Of a stretch of DNA of 64,000 nt, positions 1-8,647 are shown piece by piece (the first letter of the stretch is position 1; each line of letters starts with the position of its first letter). The DNA is from an uncultured Alistipes sp. (GTDB taxonomy: Bacteria > Bacteroidota > Bacteroidia > Bacteroidales > Rikenellaceae), in contig CALBQR010000057.1 in NCBI GenBank assembly GCA_937899895.1, forward strand, positions 1-64,000. Direction: 5' to 3'. The notes beneath the pieces are model-generated. The model was given only the letters and a program-made list of their open reading frames with translations, was not told the origin of the DNA and made no database searches. The position numbers and the translations under genes were made by a program.

Positions 1-541
1 CGGGCTTGCGTGTCACGGAATCATACTCCATCGTAACCTGACTCTTCGAGTCGGGGCGCAGGTAGGTCATAACCTCGCCCTCACGACGAATTACGGCCAA
101 CTCCTTCAATATAACATGCGAGAGGATAAGCGTTGCGGGCATATACTCGCGGGTCTCGTTGCAGGCATAGCCAAACATCATACCCTGATCACCAGCACCC
201 TGTGCATCATCATCCTCACGCTCAACACCCTGATTAATATCTGATGACTGCTCGTGAATTGCAGAGAGTATTCCACACGAAGCGGCATCGAACTGATACT
301 CGCTCTTATTATAGCCGATGCGGTCGATAACACGGCGTGCTACGGACTGAATATCAACGTATGCCGATGACTTAACCTCGCCTGACACTACGACCAAGCC
401 CGTAGTACACAAGGTCTCGCAAGCTACCTTTGACTGTGCGTCATGACGAAGGAATTCGTCGAGAATAGCATCTGAAATCTGATCTGAAACTTTATCGGGA
501 TGTCCTTCTGAAACCGACTCCGATGTAAATAAAAAACCCAT
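1..541 (-). CDS. metK: S-adenosylmethionine synthetase, N-terminal part (runs off the window)
   Basis: Makes S-adenosylmethionine from methionine and ATP in the cytoplasm. The reverse strand reads from an ATG at 541 without a stop to the window edge, giving about 180 residues. They begin [20 protein letters not shown], which contains the GHPDK motif of the ATP-binding N-terminal domain, followed by the family's QSSDINQGV and DQGMMFGYA segments. The C-terminal half lies outside the window. The gene appears to stand alone. It has a leader of about 125 bases holding a predicted SAM-II riboswitch, so its product would repress its own expression. I am sure of the family. Confidence 0.97.
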   Translation of the reverse strand, partial: MGFLFTSESVSEGHPDKVSDQISDAILDEFLRHDAQSKVACETLCTTGLVVVSGEVKSSAYVDIQSVARRVIDRIGYNKSEYQFDAASCGILSAIHEQSSDINQGVEREDDDAQGAGDQGMMFGYACNETREYMPATLILSHVILKELAVIRREGEVMTYLRPDSKSQVTMEYDSVTRKP

Positions 542-598
542 TGTTATACTGCTTTTTAAGTTAAACGTATAAAATGGGAAAAATTGGCTGTTTGGAAT

Positions 599-659
599 AA
601 AAAACGTGCTGTTTTAGCGATTTTTTATTGTGGTTGCAATCAGTCCAAATCTTTCCACA
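599..659 (-). promoter_or_regulatory. Predicted SAM-II riboswitch in the metK leader
   Basis: Read on the minus strand, the metK leader has a P1 stem TGTGG (659-655) pairing with CCACA (633-629). Its loop carries GATTT (651-647) and ATTGCAA (640-634), and downstream come a TAAA element and GCTAAA (618-613). This order, GATTT, TTGCAA directly before P1', then TAAA and GCTAAA, is the hallmark of the SAM-II aptamer. CTG in the loop (643-641) can pair with CAG (611-609) to form the pseudoknot. Six T residues (604-599) follow at once, so control could be by termination. The position in front of metK fits. The match was made by eye, without a covariance-model score. Confidence 0.8.
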
Positions 660-676
660 TTGTCATTTTCGAGCCG

Positions 677-708
677 CAAAGGTAACGCATTTTTTGATTA
701 ATTCACAA
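677..708 (-). promoter_or_regulatory. Bacteroidota-type promoter of metK
   Basis: On the minus strand a perfect -7 box TACCTTTG (684-677) is preceded by TTG (708-706) with 21 bases between. Transcription should start near 670, giving the long leader that contains the SAM-II element. The -33 TTG lies inside an attcacaatt-type repeat. Confidence 0.7.
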
Positions 709-787
709 TTCACAATTAAAAATTCACAATTATTTTGCCTTTTCGAGAGTTTCACCTCGCCCACCAATGATCAGAATCAATTGCCAC

Positions 788-816
788 AAAGAAAAACCGC
801 GCCACAAAAGCGCGGT
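788..816 (-). terminator. Rho-independent terminator of tamL
   Basis: The 7-bp stem ACCGCGC (796-802) pairs with GCGCGGT (810-816) around a 7-base loop. On the minus strand it is followed by TTTTTCTTT. Confidence 0.85.
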
Positions 817-841
817 ATAATCTTGAATCTTGAATTTTGAA

Positions 842-3220
842 TTAGAATGGGTAGCCGACACCGAAATTCAGAGCCGTATTCTTCCAGCGGAAATTGTGTA
901 TCCAACGCTCGCCCATCGGCTGGTTGGGGTCGTAGAGACGGATACCCCAGTCGAAACGCAGAATCGCAAACGAGATATCGAGGCGAATACCCAAACCCGT
1001 ATTGAAACCTATATTCTTATAGAAATCGTTAAATCGGAACACCGAGCCTTCGGGATATTCGCGGTTCTTCTGACCGATCATATAGACGTTACCCGCATCG
1101 AAGAAGACCGCGCCGTTGAACATACTCCAAATCGGGAATCGGAATTCGAGGTTGGCCTCGATCTTCATATTACCAACCTGGCTCGGATAGATCTTCTGCT
1201 CCTCGCTGATCGCCACCCCACCCGGACCGAGCGTACGTGCCGCCCAACCACGCATCGAGTTACTACCACCCGCATAGAACAGACGGTCGATCGGAATTTC
1301 GGTCGAGTTGCCATAAGCCAGACCTGCACCCGCGTACAAACGATATGCAATTGAGGTCTTTGCACCCAGCACCTCGCGGCGACTGAACGAAAGGTCCGTT
1401 CGGAAATATTGCGAATAGCGGATGCCAAAAACGTTATAGTGGTCGCGATTGGGTTCGGGCTTCGAGAGCAGGTGCGACAGCGCGCCCACCAGATTGCCCG
1501 CAGTCTCCCAATTGAAGCGAACATTCGAGGCGTTACCGTGGATGTCTTTTATCTGGTTATTAAACACATACGAGCCTGAAATACCAGCGATCAACTGCTG
1601 CGAATAACTATTGCGCAGATAGGGGTTTTGCAGACGATCGAGGAACTCTTGATCAATATAACCCACCTTAATCAGCGTCAAATCAATCGGTCGCAGAGCG
1701 TAGTTCGAGTAACGGCCATTGCCCCACGTGTAGCTCCACGAGGCACTCGACAGTACGCGCTGATAGTAGGGGCGATCCTGCGAATTGATTGACAACTCGA
1801 CCTTGGTACGCGGATTCGAGATTGAGGCCGAGCGGCGGATATTAAACGGAAGGATAAATCGAGGGAACGAGAGCGAGGCCGATCCTCCGATCTCAAAGGC
1901 TCGTTTGCGCTTTGCCTCTGCACCCTTCATAAACTCATAACCGAGCGAGAACGAAAGGTCGAGCAACTCCATACCCTTGAAGATATTGTGGTTCTGGTAG
2001 CCGACCGTACCGCGCAGTCCATAGAAACTCGACGTCGTCGAGCCCTCCAACTCAACCTTATAGCTCTGACGCAGAGCCGGAGTACAGAAAATATTGCAAT
2101 TCAGATAGCCCTCCTTGGTCGAGAGCGAGTGATCGACATTCGTATTATTGGCCCCGATAAACGACACCTTCGTATCGAGGTTGGTCGCTGTATCCTCCTC
2201 AAACTGAATATTGGCACTGCGATAATAGCCCACACGCATAATGCGGTCGTAGGTATCCTGTACGCTCTGCGCACTGAAAAGGTGGTTGGGATAGAGGTCA
2301 ATGGTCTGGCGCAACACCTTGGGGCGTACGTTCAGCTTATCGTCGTAAATGATATTCAGACCGCGATACTCAACTGTATCCAATCGGTGAATAAAGCTGC
2401 TGTCGCTACGCGCTACGGTCGGGTCGTAATTGGCAAAGAGATTGACTCGGCGCAGACGATAGACCGTATTGTTGTTATACATCGGGCGACCGAGCTCGTT
2501 ATATCCCGACAGATTTTGGCGCACCACAACCGTAACATCGGCCCGATAGTCGCCAACGGTCGTATCGACCTCATAGAGAATGTTGTTAATGGTGAAGTTG
2601 AAATATCCATTATCGCGCAACATCGTACTAATACGCGAACGCTCCTTATCCAGCACCGTGAAGTCCAACACATTGCCACGATGCAGCAGCGACTCGGTCG
2701 TATCACCAAGAATGATCGGTTCGAGGAAGCGATCACGGAAACGATAACGGATATTGCCTATACGATATGGTTGTCCCTGCTTGGTGCGATAGGTTACAGT
2801 GGCGCGACGACGCGAGGTGGTATCAATCGAATACGAGGCCTTGGAGTTGAAATAGCCACGCGAGTCCATAAAGATCTTGATGTTCGACACCGAGCGTTCG
2901 GTCTGCAACGTATCGAGATAGACGGGGTCCTCGCCAATACGGCGTTTAAGATTATTCCACCAATTATCCTTATCGGGATTGGCCGAGAAGTAGGTCCAAA
3001 GATAAAAGTTCGTTCCGAGGAAACGCTTGTTGGGTTGTTGGCGAATGTAACGGTCAATCTCATCAGCCGAGATTCGCTCATCGCGCGGAACGCTCTGATC
3101 GGTTTCGATCTTATTCTTATGAAGCAGATATTCGCCCTGCGGAATATGGCGCGTAACGCTACATCCCGCAACAATCGTTGCGAGGGCAAGCAGGCCTATC
3201 AATCTACTCCAAAATTTCAT
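842..3220 (-). CDS. tamL: TamL, lipoprotein-type BamA/TamA-family outer-membrane protein
   Basis: Omp85-family barrel protein, 792 residues, placed in the outer membrane and thought to work with a TamB partner in envelope biogenesis. The N-terminus has a signal peptide with lipobox VAGC (Cys20) and then SVTRHIPQGEYLLHKNKIE, the typical start of Bacteroidota TamL. POTRA-like segments occupy roughly residues 40-400. The C-terminal barrel (about 430-792) carries the conserved FYAGGSNSMRGWAAR element and ends in the aromatic GVGYPF. The lipid anchor separates TamL from BamA and classical TamA. It follows the nitroreductase gene by 29 bases and is closed by its own terminator. No tamB is visible here. 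Confidence 0.88.
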   Translation of the reverse strand: MKFWSRLIGLLALATIVAGCSVTRHIPQGEYLLHKNKIETDQSVPRDERISADEIDRYIRQQPNKRFLGTNFYLWTYFSANPDKDNWWNNLKRRIGEDPVYLDTLQTERSVSNIKIFMDSRGYFNSKASYSIDTTSRRRATVTYRTKQGQPYRIGNIRYRFRDRFLEPIILGDTTESLLHRGNVLDFTVLDKERSRISTMLRDNGYFNFTINNILYEVDTTVGDYRADVTVVVRQNLSGYNELGRPMYNNNTVYRLRRVNLFANYDPTVARSDSSFIHRLDTVEYRGLNIIYDDKLNVRPKVLRQTIDLYPNHLFSAQSVQDTYDRIMRVGYYRSANIQFEEDTATNLDTKVSFIGANNTNVDHSLSTKEGYLNCNIFCTPALRQSYKVELEGSTTSSFYGLRGTVGYQNHNIFKGMELLDLSFSLGYEFMKGAEAKRKRAFEIGGSASLSFPRFILPFNIRRSASISNPRTKVELSINSQDRPYYQRVLSSASWSYTWGNGRYSNYALRPIDLTLIKVGYIDQEFLDRLQNPYLRNSYSQQLIAGISGSYVFNNQIKDIHGNASNVRFNWETAGNLVGALSHLLSKPEPNRDHYNVFGIRYSQYFRTDLSFSRREVLGAKTSIAYRLYAGAGLAYGNSTEIPIDRLFYAGGSNSMRGWAARTLGPGGVAISEEQKIYPSQVGNMKIEANLEFRFPIWSMFNGAVFFDAGNVYMIGQKNREYPEGSVFRFNDFYKNIGFNTGLGIRLDISFAILRFDWGIRLYDPNQPMGERWIHNFRWKNTALNFGVGYPF

Positions 3221-3249
3221 CTCCTTATTTTGTCGTGCTCCTTTGCTCT

Positions 3250-4002
3250 CTATTCTTTATCATCGAGGAAACCCTGTTCGCGCAATGTTGCCAAATATCG
3301 CTCCGAAGATGCCAGATTCTCGGCAGCAGGATAGCGGAACTCCGTGAAAATTCGTGCCAGATTCTCCACTCCGTAGCGATTCAACTGCTCCATCGTCTGC
3401 GTCGAGGTCTCGCGTTCGGCCCACAACTCGTCAATTTCGGCCGAGGTAAAACGGTTATATCGGTCATAATGCACAACAGCCTCCATCGGCAAACGATCGC
3501 TCAAAGGGGGCTCCTCGGCGGGATAACCCACAGCCAATACCGCCGCAGGAAGTACGCCTTGCGGCAACTCCAACAGCTCGACCAATCGGTCTGCCGAACG
3601 CAGAACGGTGTCGATAAAACAGATGCCCAAGCCATAAGACTCGGCCTGCAACGCTGCATTCTCGGCCGCACGCAAAGCATCAGCCGTAGCGTGAGCATAC
3701 CACATCAGATTATCGTATTCGGGATTGGTATCGCGCTGACGACACCACTTCGAGAACCGATGAACATCAGCACAAAATACCAACAGCACGGGGGCCTCCA
3801 TCGCCGCCGACTCGTCAAGGCTGCCCATCGACAACTCGGCACGCACACGGCGGTCAATTGTTACGATAATGCTGTAAAGCTGCATATTACCGACGGTCGA
3901 GGCGTGCGTAGCCGCTTGCAGGATATCGGTCAGCACCTCCGGCGCAATCTCGCGCGAGAGGAAACGGCGTACCGAACGGTGAAGAGCGATCTCTTTTAGC
4001 AT
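3250..4002 (-). CDS. Nitroreductase-family flavoprotein
   Basis: Predicted FMN-dependent NAD(P)H oxidoreductase of the nitroreductase superfamily, 250 residues, cytoplasmic. The N-terminal HRSVRRFLSREIAPEVL is the family's FMN-contacting start, and GLGICFIDTVL plus LPAAVLAVGYP are the core segments that follow. The extra C-terminal 60 residues resemble the NfsA-like branch. I chose the ATG at 4002 because the reading frame upstream of it has no family similarity. It lies 29 bases upstream of tamL and is probably co-transcribed with it. The physiological substrate cannot be told from sequence. Confidence 0.85.
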   Translation of the reverse strand: MLKEIALHRSVRRFLSREIAPEVLTDILQAATHASTVGNMQLYSIIVTIDRRVRAELSMGSLDESAAMEAPVLLVFCADVHRFSKWCRQRDTNPEYDNLMWYAHATADALRAAENAALQAESYGLGICFIDTVLRSADRLVELLELPQGVLPAAVLAVGYPAEEPPLSDRLPMEAVVHYDRYNRFTSAEIDELWAERETSTQTMEQLNRYGVENLARIFTEFRYPAAENLASSERYLATLREQGFLDDKE

Positions 4003-4027
4003 AGCTGTTTGCTTTTTATCTAAAAGA

Positions 4028-4035
4028 CAAAAGTA
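4028..4035 (-). promoter_or_regulatory. -7 promoter box for nitroreductase-tamL
   Basis: Perfect TACTTTTG (TAnnTTTG) on the minus strand, 25 bases before the chosen ATG. It supports that start. No good -33 TTG is seen at the usual distance. Confidence 0.5.
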
Positions 4036-4164
4036 ATAAAAACTTTCGATAAGTTGGCCATATTCGCGCGCTTCGGTCGATTTTTTTCGAGCCGAATGTA
4101 TCAACTTTGCAAAAAAATTGCTAACATTGCACTACAACTTTTAAGGATAGAACATTCTACACGA

Positions 4165-4362
4165 ATGAAACAAATCAAAGACAACCGCTCTTTTGACTCG
4201 ACTGCCGATGGTCGAAAGAGCCACAAACTCGATCCGATTCGTAAAAGCGGCAAGGAACGACACAATCTCTACGACCGTTTCGACGACGAAGATGATGAGC
4301 TGATGGACTACCGCCCCCGCGAATCGGCCCGCGACTATTACGATGATGGCGATGAGGAGTAG
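4165..4362 (+). CDS. Small acidic protein of unknown function (65 aa)
   Basis: An ATG at 4165 opens a 65-residue hydrophilic protein: a basic N-terminal half (MKQIKDNRSFDSTADGRKSH) and a strongly acidic C-terminal half rich in Asp, Glu and Tyr (YDRFDDEDDELMDY, YYDDGDEE). It has no signal peptide or membrane segment. It lies 66 bases before the hydrolase gene on the same strand and reads away from the nitroreductase promoter. I do not recognise a family. The strong charge split suggests an unstructured partner-binding peptide, which is inference. Confidence 0.6.
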   Translation: MKQIKDNRSFDSTADGRKSHKLDPIRKSGKERHNLYDRFDDEDDELMDYRPRESARDYYDDGDEE

Positions 4363-4428
4363 AGGGACAGAGCGCATACAGCCGCCTCGCCCCACTCTTC
4401 AAAAAATCGCAAATTGTGAATTTCTGAT

Positions 4429-5229
4429 ATGGCTTTAACCGAAAAATTTATAATGGCAGGCGATACTGCCCTGCACATCGCAGACTCGCAGGTTGGCGAG
4501 CGTTGCATCGTACTCTTGCACGGCTATCTGGAATCGATGACCGTATGGGACGAGTTTGCATATCTGCTCACACCTCACACGCGAGTGATTACGCTCGACC
4601 TCCCCGGACACGGCATCTCGCTGGTTACGGGCGAAGTACATACGATGGAGTACCTTGCCGATACGGTTGCCGATGCGTTGGATGCGCTTGGCGTGGAGCG
4701 TTGTACGCTTGTCGGCCACTCGATGGGCGGATATGTGGCATTGGCGTTTGCCGAGCGACACGCCGACAAGTTGGCAGGCTTGGTACTACTGCACGCAACG
4801 CCCAACAGCGACACCGAAGAGAAGGCTGCCGACCGTCAGCGCGAAATCGATGCAATCGTGGCAGGGCGCAAGGAGTTGCTGGTGCGCAAGGCTGCGGCGC
4901 GTCGTTTTGCCGAGCAGAATCGCAAACGTTTTGCCGATGAGATTGAGGATTGTATCGAGATCGCTCTGCTGTGCGAAGACGAGGGTATCGTAGCCATTGT
5001 ACGCGGTATGGGCACACGCCCCGACCGCAACGAAATGCTCTCGAAACTCAATGTTCCTCAACTATTTATATTTGGTCGCAATGACGACTATATTCCCACT
5101 GAACGTGCCGAGGCGGTCGTAGCCCGACACCCACGGGCCAAGGTGGTTTGGTTGGAGCAGTCGGGACATATGGGCTTCATCGAGGAGGCTCAACTATGTG
5201 CCGAAACAATTATTAATTTTGCCCGTTGA
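4429..5229 (+). CDS. Alpha/beta hydrolase
   Basis: Cytoplasmic alpha/beta-hydrolase-fold enzyme, 266 residues. The oxyanion HG lies at residues 31-32, the DLPGHG strand turn at about 57-62, the nucleophile elbow GHSMGG with Ser98, an acid Asp in GRNDDYIP near 217, and the catalytic His in [10 protein letters not shown] near 247. The triad is complete. There is no signal peptide. The stop codon lies two bases before the ATG of the acetyltransferase gene, so the two are translationally coupled. The fold cannot reveal the substrate (ester, lactone or acyl-CoA). Confidence 0.88.
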   Translation: MALTEKFIMAGDTALHIADSQVGERCIVLLHGYLESMTVWDEFAYLLTPHTRVITLDLPGHGISLVTGEVHTMEYLADTVADALDALGVERCTLVGHSMGGYVALAFAERHADKLAGLVLLHATPNSDTEEKAADRQREIDAIVAGRKELLVRKAAARRFAEQNRKRFADEIEDCIEIALLCEDEGIVAIVRGMGTRPDRNEMLSKLNVPQLFIFGRNDDYIPTERAEAVVARHPRAKVVWLEQSGHMGFIEEAQLCAETIINFAR

Positions 5230-5231
5230 TT

Positions 5232-5660
5232 ATGAGTGAAGTAACTATCGAGATTCTGCGTTCGGTATCAGAGACCGACACCGAGCAGATAGCCGCATTG
5301 GTAGCCCAGCTGACATCAAAAGAGATCGTTCCCTCGCGCTTTTCGGAGGTGGCTCGTTCGACCGACGCAACGCTCTTCGCTGCCCGTCGCGACGGGCGCA
5401 TCGTAGGCGTTCTGGTGTTGGCACTCTACCCCACTTTGACAGGTCGTAAGGCGTGGATCGAAGATGTAGTTGTCGATAGCGCAGAACGTGGCACGGGCAT
5501 CGGTCGCGCACTTGTCGAGAGGGCCGTTTCGGAGGCCTCGGCTCGCGGTGCAGCAACCATTGACCTCACTTCAAATCCATCACGCAAAGCGGCACATCGT
5601 CTCTATCGCGCCTGCGGATTCACCGAGCGTGCCACAACGCCCTTCCGACTGAAACGCTAA
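5232..5660 (+). CDS. GNAT-family N-acetyltransferase
   Basis: Acetyl-CoA-dependent acyltransferase, 142 residues. The acetyl-CoA pyrophosphate loop RGTGIGRALV sits in motif A after the beta-4 strand AWIEDVVVDS, and motif B follows with HRLYRACGFTER. I preferred the ATG at 5232 to the TTG at 5226 that overlaps the upstream stop. Coupling to the hydrolase gene suggests a shared pathway, but the acceptor (small molecule or protein amino group) is unknown. Confidence 0.88.
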   Translation: MSEVTIEILRSVSETDTEQIAALVAQLTSKEIVPSRFSEVARSTDATLFAARRDGRIVGVLVLALYPTLTGRKAWIEDVVVDSAERGTGIGRALVERAVSEASARGAATIDLTSNPSRKAAHRLYRACGFTERATTPFRLKR

Positions 5661-5735
5661 AATTATAGCGTCAAGATGCGCATTTCTCATAATAAATATG
5701 TATATTTGTGGATTAATTAAACTTTCGATAATAAT

Positions 5736-6266
5736 ATGGCAATCATTAGAAAAGTTCGTGGCTACGAGCCCGAAATTGGCGAAAATACATTCTTGGCCGA
5801 AACCGCAACAATCATCGGTAACTGCAAAATCGGCAAGGGATGCTCGATCTGGTATGGCGCCGTGCTGCGTGGCGATGTGAATGCAATCACCATCGGCGAC
5901 CGCACAAATATTCAAGACGGGGCAGTGATCCACACCCTCTTCGACGGCTCGAAGAACCCCTCGCAAGCACACATCGGCAACGACGTTTCGGTAGGCCACA
6001 ACGCAACGATTCACGGCGCTACGATCGGCGACAGCTGCCTGATCGGTATGGGCTCGACCATTCTGGACAACGCCGTAGTGCCTTCGGGCTGCATTATCGC
6101 TGCAAATGCGTTGGTACTCTCGAACTCGAAGCTCGAACCCAACAGCGTCTATGCAGGTGTGCCCGCAAAGAAGGTCAAGGAGATCACTCCCGAACAGCGT
6201 AAAGAGATCGTCGAGCGCACAGCACGCGACTATATGCTCTACGCAAGCTGGTACACCGAAGAGTAA
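5736..6266 (+). CDS. Gamma-carbonic anhydrase family protein (left-handed beta-helix)
   Basis: 176-residue hexapeptide-repeat protein that should form a trimeric left-handed beta-helix. The family either hydrates CO2 (Cam) or serves as an uncharacterised metal enzyme (YrdA/PaaY). The three zinc-ligand histidines are present in GAVIHTL and VGHNATIHG. The repeat IGNCKIGKGCSIWYGAVLRG and the C-terminal helix with YMLYASWY are typical. The gene follows the acetyltransferase by 75 bases and precedes the 34-residue peptide gene by 7. Confidence 0.92.
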   Translation: MAIIRKVRGYEPEIGENTFLAETATIIGNCKIGKGCSIWYGAVLRGDVNAITIGDRTNIQDGAVIHTLFDGSKNPSQAHIGNDVSVGHNATIHGATIGDSCLIGMGSTILDNAVVPSGCIIAANALVLSNSKLEPNSVYAGVPAKKVKEITPEQRKEIVERTARDYMLYASWYTEE

Positions 6267-6273
6267 CCGCGCT

Positions 6274-6378
6274 ATGCAGGAGAAAAAGCCATCGTTCATC
6301 GAAACGTATATCATTACGATTGCCGTAATGATGATGGCACTCTGTACGGGTTTGCTACTATACGGGATACTCTCATAG
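6274..6378 (+). CDS. 34-residue single-pass membrane peptide
   Basis: A short ORF starting 8 bases after the carbonic anhydrase stop encodes MQEKKPSFIETY followed by a hydrophobic helix of about 20 residues (residues 13-33) ending in YGILS. The N-terminal stretch is hydrophilic and charged, the usual shape of a small transmembrane peptide. It sits between the carbonic anhydrase and the LytS-type kinase gene, all on the same strand. No family is recognised. It may be a partner of the membrane kinase (inference). A chance ORF is the alternative. Confidence 0.5.
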   Translation: MQEKKPSFIETYIITIAVMMMALCTGLLLYGILS

Positions 6379-6437
6379 AGAGTGATATATCTCCAAAATA
6401 GAGCGAGCCGAATCCAAATCGACAAAACCGAAACGCT

Positions 6438-7763
6438 ATGATCAAATATACGCCCAAAAGCCGCATTATATGGAGCAATATTTTGCTCTCGATAGCCGTC
6501 AGTCTGTTGATCAACTTCTCGTATCTGCTGGTGCTTTTCGAGTCGCATTCAAGCGATAAGGATCGCCCTCAATGGGTCGAAGAGTATGATGCACGCACCG
6601 TTGAACTGCCGACCGAAGGCACACTGCATATTATGCCCGATGGCTACGCCTATTTGATTATGGACGAGGGGAGTCCGATTGACTCGATATATGTCAATTC
6701 GGGCCGCATTTGGCGATACAAACTCAATGAGGGCGACCGTATGAAGGTTACGGCACTCGAACCCGAAGTTGAAGGGGCACACTACTCACTATTTACAATC
6801 TCGAAGCTCAACGGTCAGGAGTTCGACTACACCTCGCGTTTCGACAAGCCCAAAACCGATTCTCGAACGGCTCTGCAAATTATCTGCTATGCACTGCTTA
6901 TGTTCGTCGTGCTCTCGATCGTAACACGCAGCACCACCCGCAAAGGCTCGCTGTGGAGTCGCTATTTTGTACCCTATTCGCTCAGCCTGCTAATTGTAGT
7001 GGCATTCTTCTTTGCAGCTCCGATATTGGGTATTAAGGCCGATGTGCCGCGTGGCGGACTCGATATTGTGATGATGCTTAAATGTCTGTTCATCTATGTT
7101 GTTGCAGCTCTCTATGCCCGCATCTACGACCTGCTCTATCAGCGTCAGCGTATGGAGATCAAAAATGCACAGCTCAAAACCGAGAACCTCTCAACCCGTT
7201 ACAGTGCATTGATGAGCCAGATTAGCCCGCACTTCTTGTTCAACTCGCTCAACTCGCTCTCAATGCTGGTACGCGAAAAGCATAACGACAAGGCTCTGAC
7301 CTACATCGAGCGTCTGTCGTATGTCTTCCGATATATCATTCAGAACGGGCAGAATACCCTCTCGACCGTATCCGACGAGTTGCAGTTCATCAACTCGTAT
7401 CGCTATCTGTTGGAGGTACGTTATGCTGATAAACTCTTCTTCGACATAGATATTGACCCGACCTATATGTCGCGACAGATGCCGTCGCTGGCTCTGCAAC
7501 CGCTTATTGAAAATGCCGTTAAACACAACTCTATAACTCGTTCAAAACCACTTACAATTTCGATCTACACCAAAGATGGGGCAATCGTCGTTGCAAATCC
7601 CATAATTCCGAAGATCGAGTCCGAGATCAGCACAGGTATCGGTCTGCAAAACCTCTCTTCGCGTTGGCAGATGATCACCGGACAGGAGATTGAGGTGATT
7701 CGCACCGAGAATGAATTTATCGTGCGCCTGCCCCTCTCCAACGACAACAACGAGGAAAACTAA
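6438..7763 (+). CDS. LytS/YehU-type sensor histidine kinase
   Basis: Membrane sensor kinase of the His_kinase (PF06580) class, 441 residues. A transmembrane helix (about 11-35) is followed by an extracytoplasmic domain (36-140), then three more helices near 145-165, 177-197 and 208-228, and a short coiled coil. The phospho-acceptor His265 lies in QISPHFLFNSLN. The ATP-binding part has the N box PLIENAVKHN (Asn359) and the G box STGIGLQNLSSRW (about 398-410). The partner response regulator starts 19 bases downstream. The extracytoplasmic domain is unlike known ligand domains I recognise, so the signal is unknown. Confidence 0.93.
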   Translation: MIKYTPKSRIIWSNILLSIAVSLLINFSYLLVLFESHSSDKDRPQWVEEYDARTVELPTEGTLHIMPDGYAYLIMDEGSPIDSIYVNSGRIWRYKLNEGDRMKVTALEPEVEGAHYSLFTISKLNGQEFDYTSRFDKPKTDSRTALQIICYALLMFVVLSIVTRSTTRKGSLWSRYFVPYSLSLLIVVAFFFAAPILGIKADVPRGGLDIVMMLKCLFIYVVAALYARIYDLLYQRQRMEIKNAQLKTENLSTRYSALMSQISPHFLFNSLNSLSMLVREKHNDKALTYIERLSYVFRYIIQNGQNTLSTVSDELQFINSYRYLLEVRYADKLFFDIDIDPTYMSRQMPSLALQPLIENAVKHNSITRSKPLTISIYTKDGAIVVANPIIPKIESEISTGIGLQNLSSRWQMITGQEIEVIRTENEFIVRLPLSNDNNEEN

Positions 7764-7781
7764 ACACCAACAGAAGAAGAA

Positions 7782-8543
7782 ATGAAGACACTGATCATAG
7801 AGGACGAGACCGCTGCTGCGGTCAATCTGCGCGCACTTTTGAATGAGGTCGATCCCTCGATCGAGATCATCGAGGTACTTGAAAGTATCAGCGAGTGTGT
7901 CGATTATCTGCAATCGAACCCGATGCCGGAGTTGATCTTTATGGATATCCATCTGGCGGATGGCGAATCGTTCCGAATCTTCAACCACGTCGATATTACC
8001 TGCCCGATCATCTTCACAACGGCATACGATCAATACGCCCTCGAAGCCTTCAAGGTCAATAGCATCGACTACCTTTTGAAGCCCATTTCGCCTGACGATC
8101 TGCGTCGCGCAATGGACAAGTTGCACCGCCTGTCTGCCCCCGAACGCAGCTCGATGATCGAGCGCACGAGCGCAATGGTTGCCGAGCAACATCAAGCACA
8201 GCAGAATATATTCTTGGTGCAGGTCCGCGACCGCATACGCCCTCTGAATGCCGAGGAGGTAGCCTTCTTCTATACTGCTGATGAGCGCGTTACGGCTCAC
8301 ACCTTTGCGGGCGAGGTTTTGACGATCGACCGCACGTTGGAGGCTCTGTCCAATTCGCTCCCCGAAGCAGATTTCTATCGAGCCAATCGTCAATTTATCA
8401 TCTCGCGCAAAGCACTGAACGATATTTCGGTGTGGTTTGGTAGTCGTTTGGCACTCAATTTGAGTGTCAGCACCCCCGAACGCATCGTCATCTCGAAAGC
8501 GCGAGTGCCAAGATTCAAAAAGTGGCTCACGGGAGCCGAATAG
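7782..8543 (+). CDS. LytTR-family response regulator
   Basis: Cytoplasmic transcription regulator, 253 residues. The receiver domain (1-120) has the acidic pair in IIEDE, the phospho-acceptor Asp55 in FMDIHL, Thr79/80 and Lys100 in YLLKPIS. A linker (120-145) leads to a LytTR DNA-binding domain (about 146-250) with FFYTADERVTAHTF and FYRANRQFIISRKAL. It pairs with the upstream LytS-type kinase in the same operon. The Spy-like gene just downstream is a plausible target (inference). Confidence 0.94.
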   Translation: MKTLIIEDETAAAVNLRALLNEVDPSIEIIEVLESISECVDYLQSNPMPELIFMDIHLADGESFRIFNHVDITCPIIFTTAYDQYALEAFKVNSIDYLLKPISPDDLRRAMDKLHRLSAPERSSMIERTSAMVAEQHQAQQNIFLVQVRDRIRPLNAEEVAFFYTADERVTAHTFAGEVLTIDRTLEALSNSLPEADFYRANRQFIISRKALNDISVWFGSRLALNLSVSTPERIVISKARVPRFKKWLTGAE

Positions 8544-8647
8544 TGCGACCGAGAGCCAAAGGGGCGACAATCAGTTGTTAAGCTGCTTTTTCACGTGCCG
8601 AAGCGTTCAAATGTTAAAACGATTCACCTTTAACAATTAAACGCTTT

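Larger units (their letters stand above)
542..841. other. Intergenic region between metK and tamL
   Basis: This 300-base AT-rich stretch holds, from left to right, the metK leader with the SAM-II element, the metK promoter, copies of the short attcacaatt repeat (about 700-731), the tamL terminator (788-816), and a short run of related cttgaat repeats against the tamL stop codon. I find no credible gene in it. Confidence 0.7.

Noticed and set aside
628..840. 70-codon plus-strand frame before tamL
   Set aside because: It overlaps the metK promoter and leader, the AT-rich repeats and the tamL terminator, and shows no protein-like composition.
830..3334. Long plus-strand frames opposite tamL (174 and 448 codons)
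   Set aside because: Antisense shadows of the tamL coding sequence; composition reflects codon use of the opposite strand and no family is recognisable.
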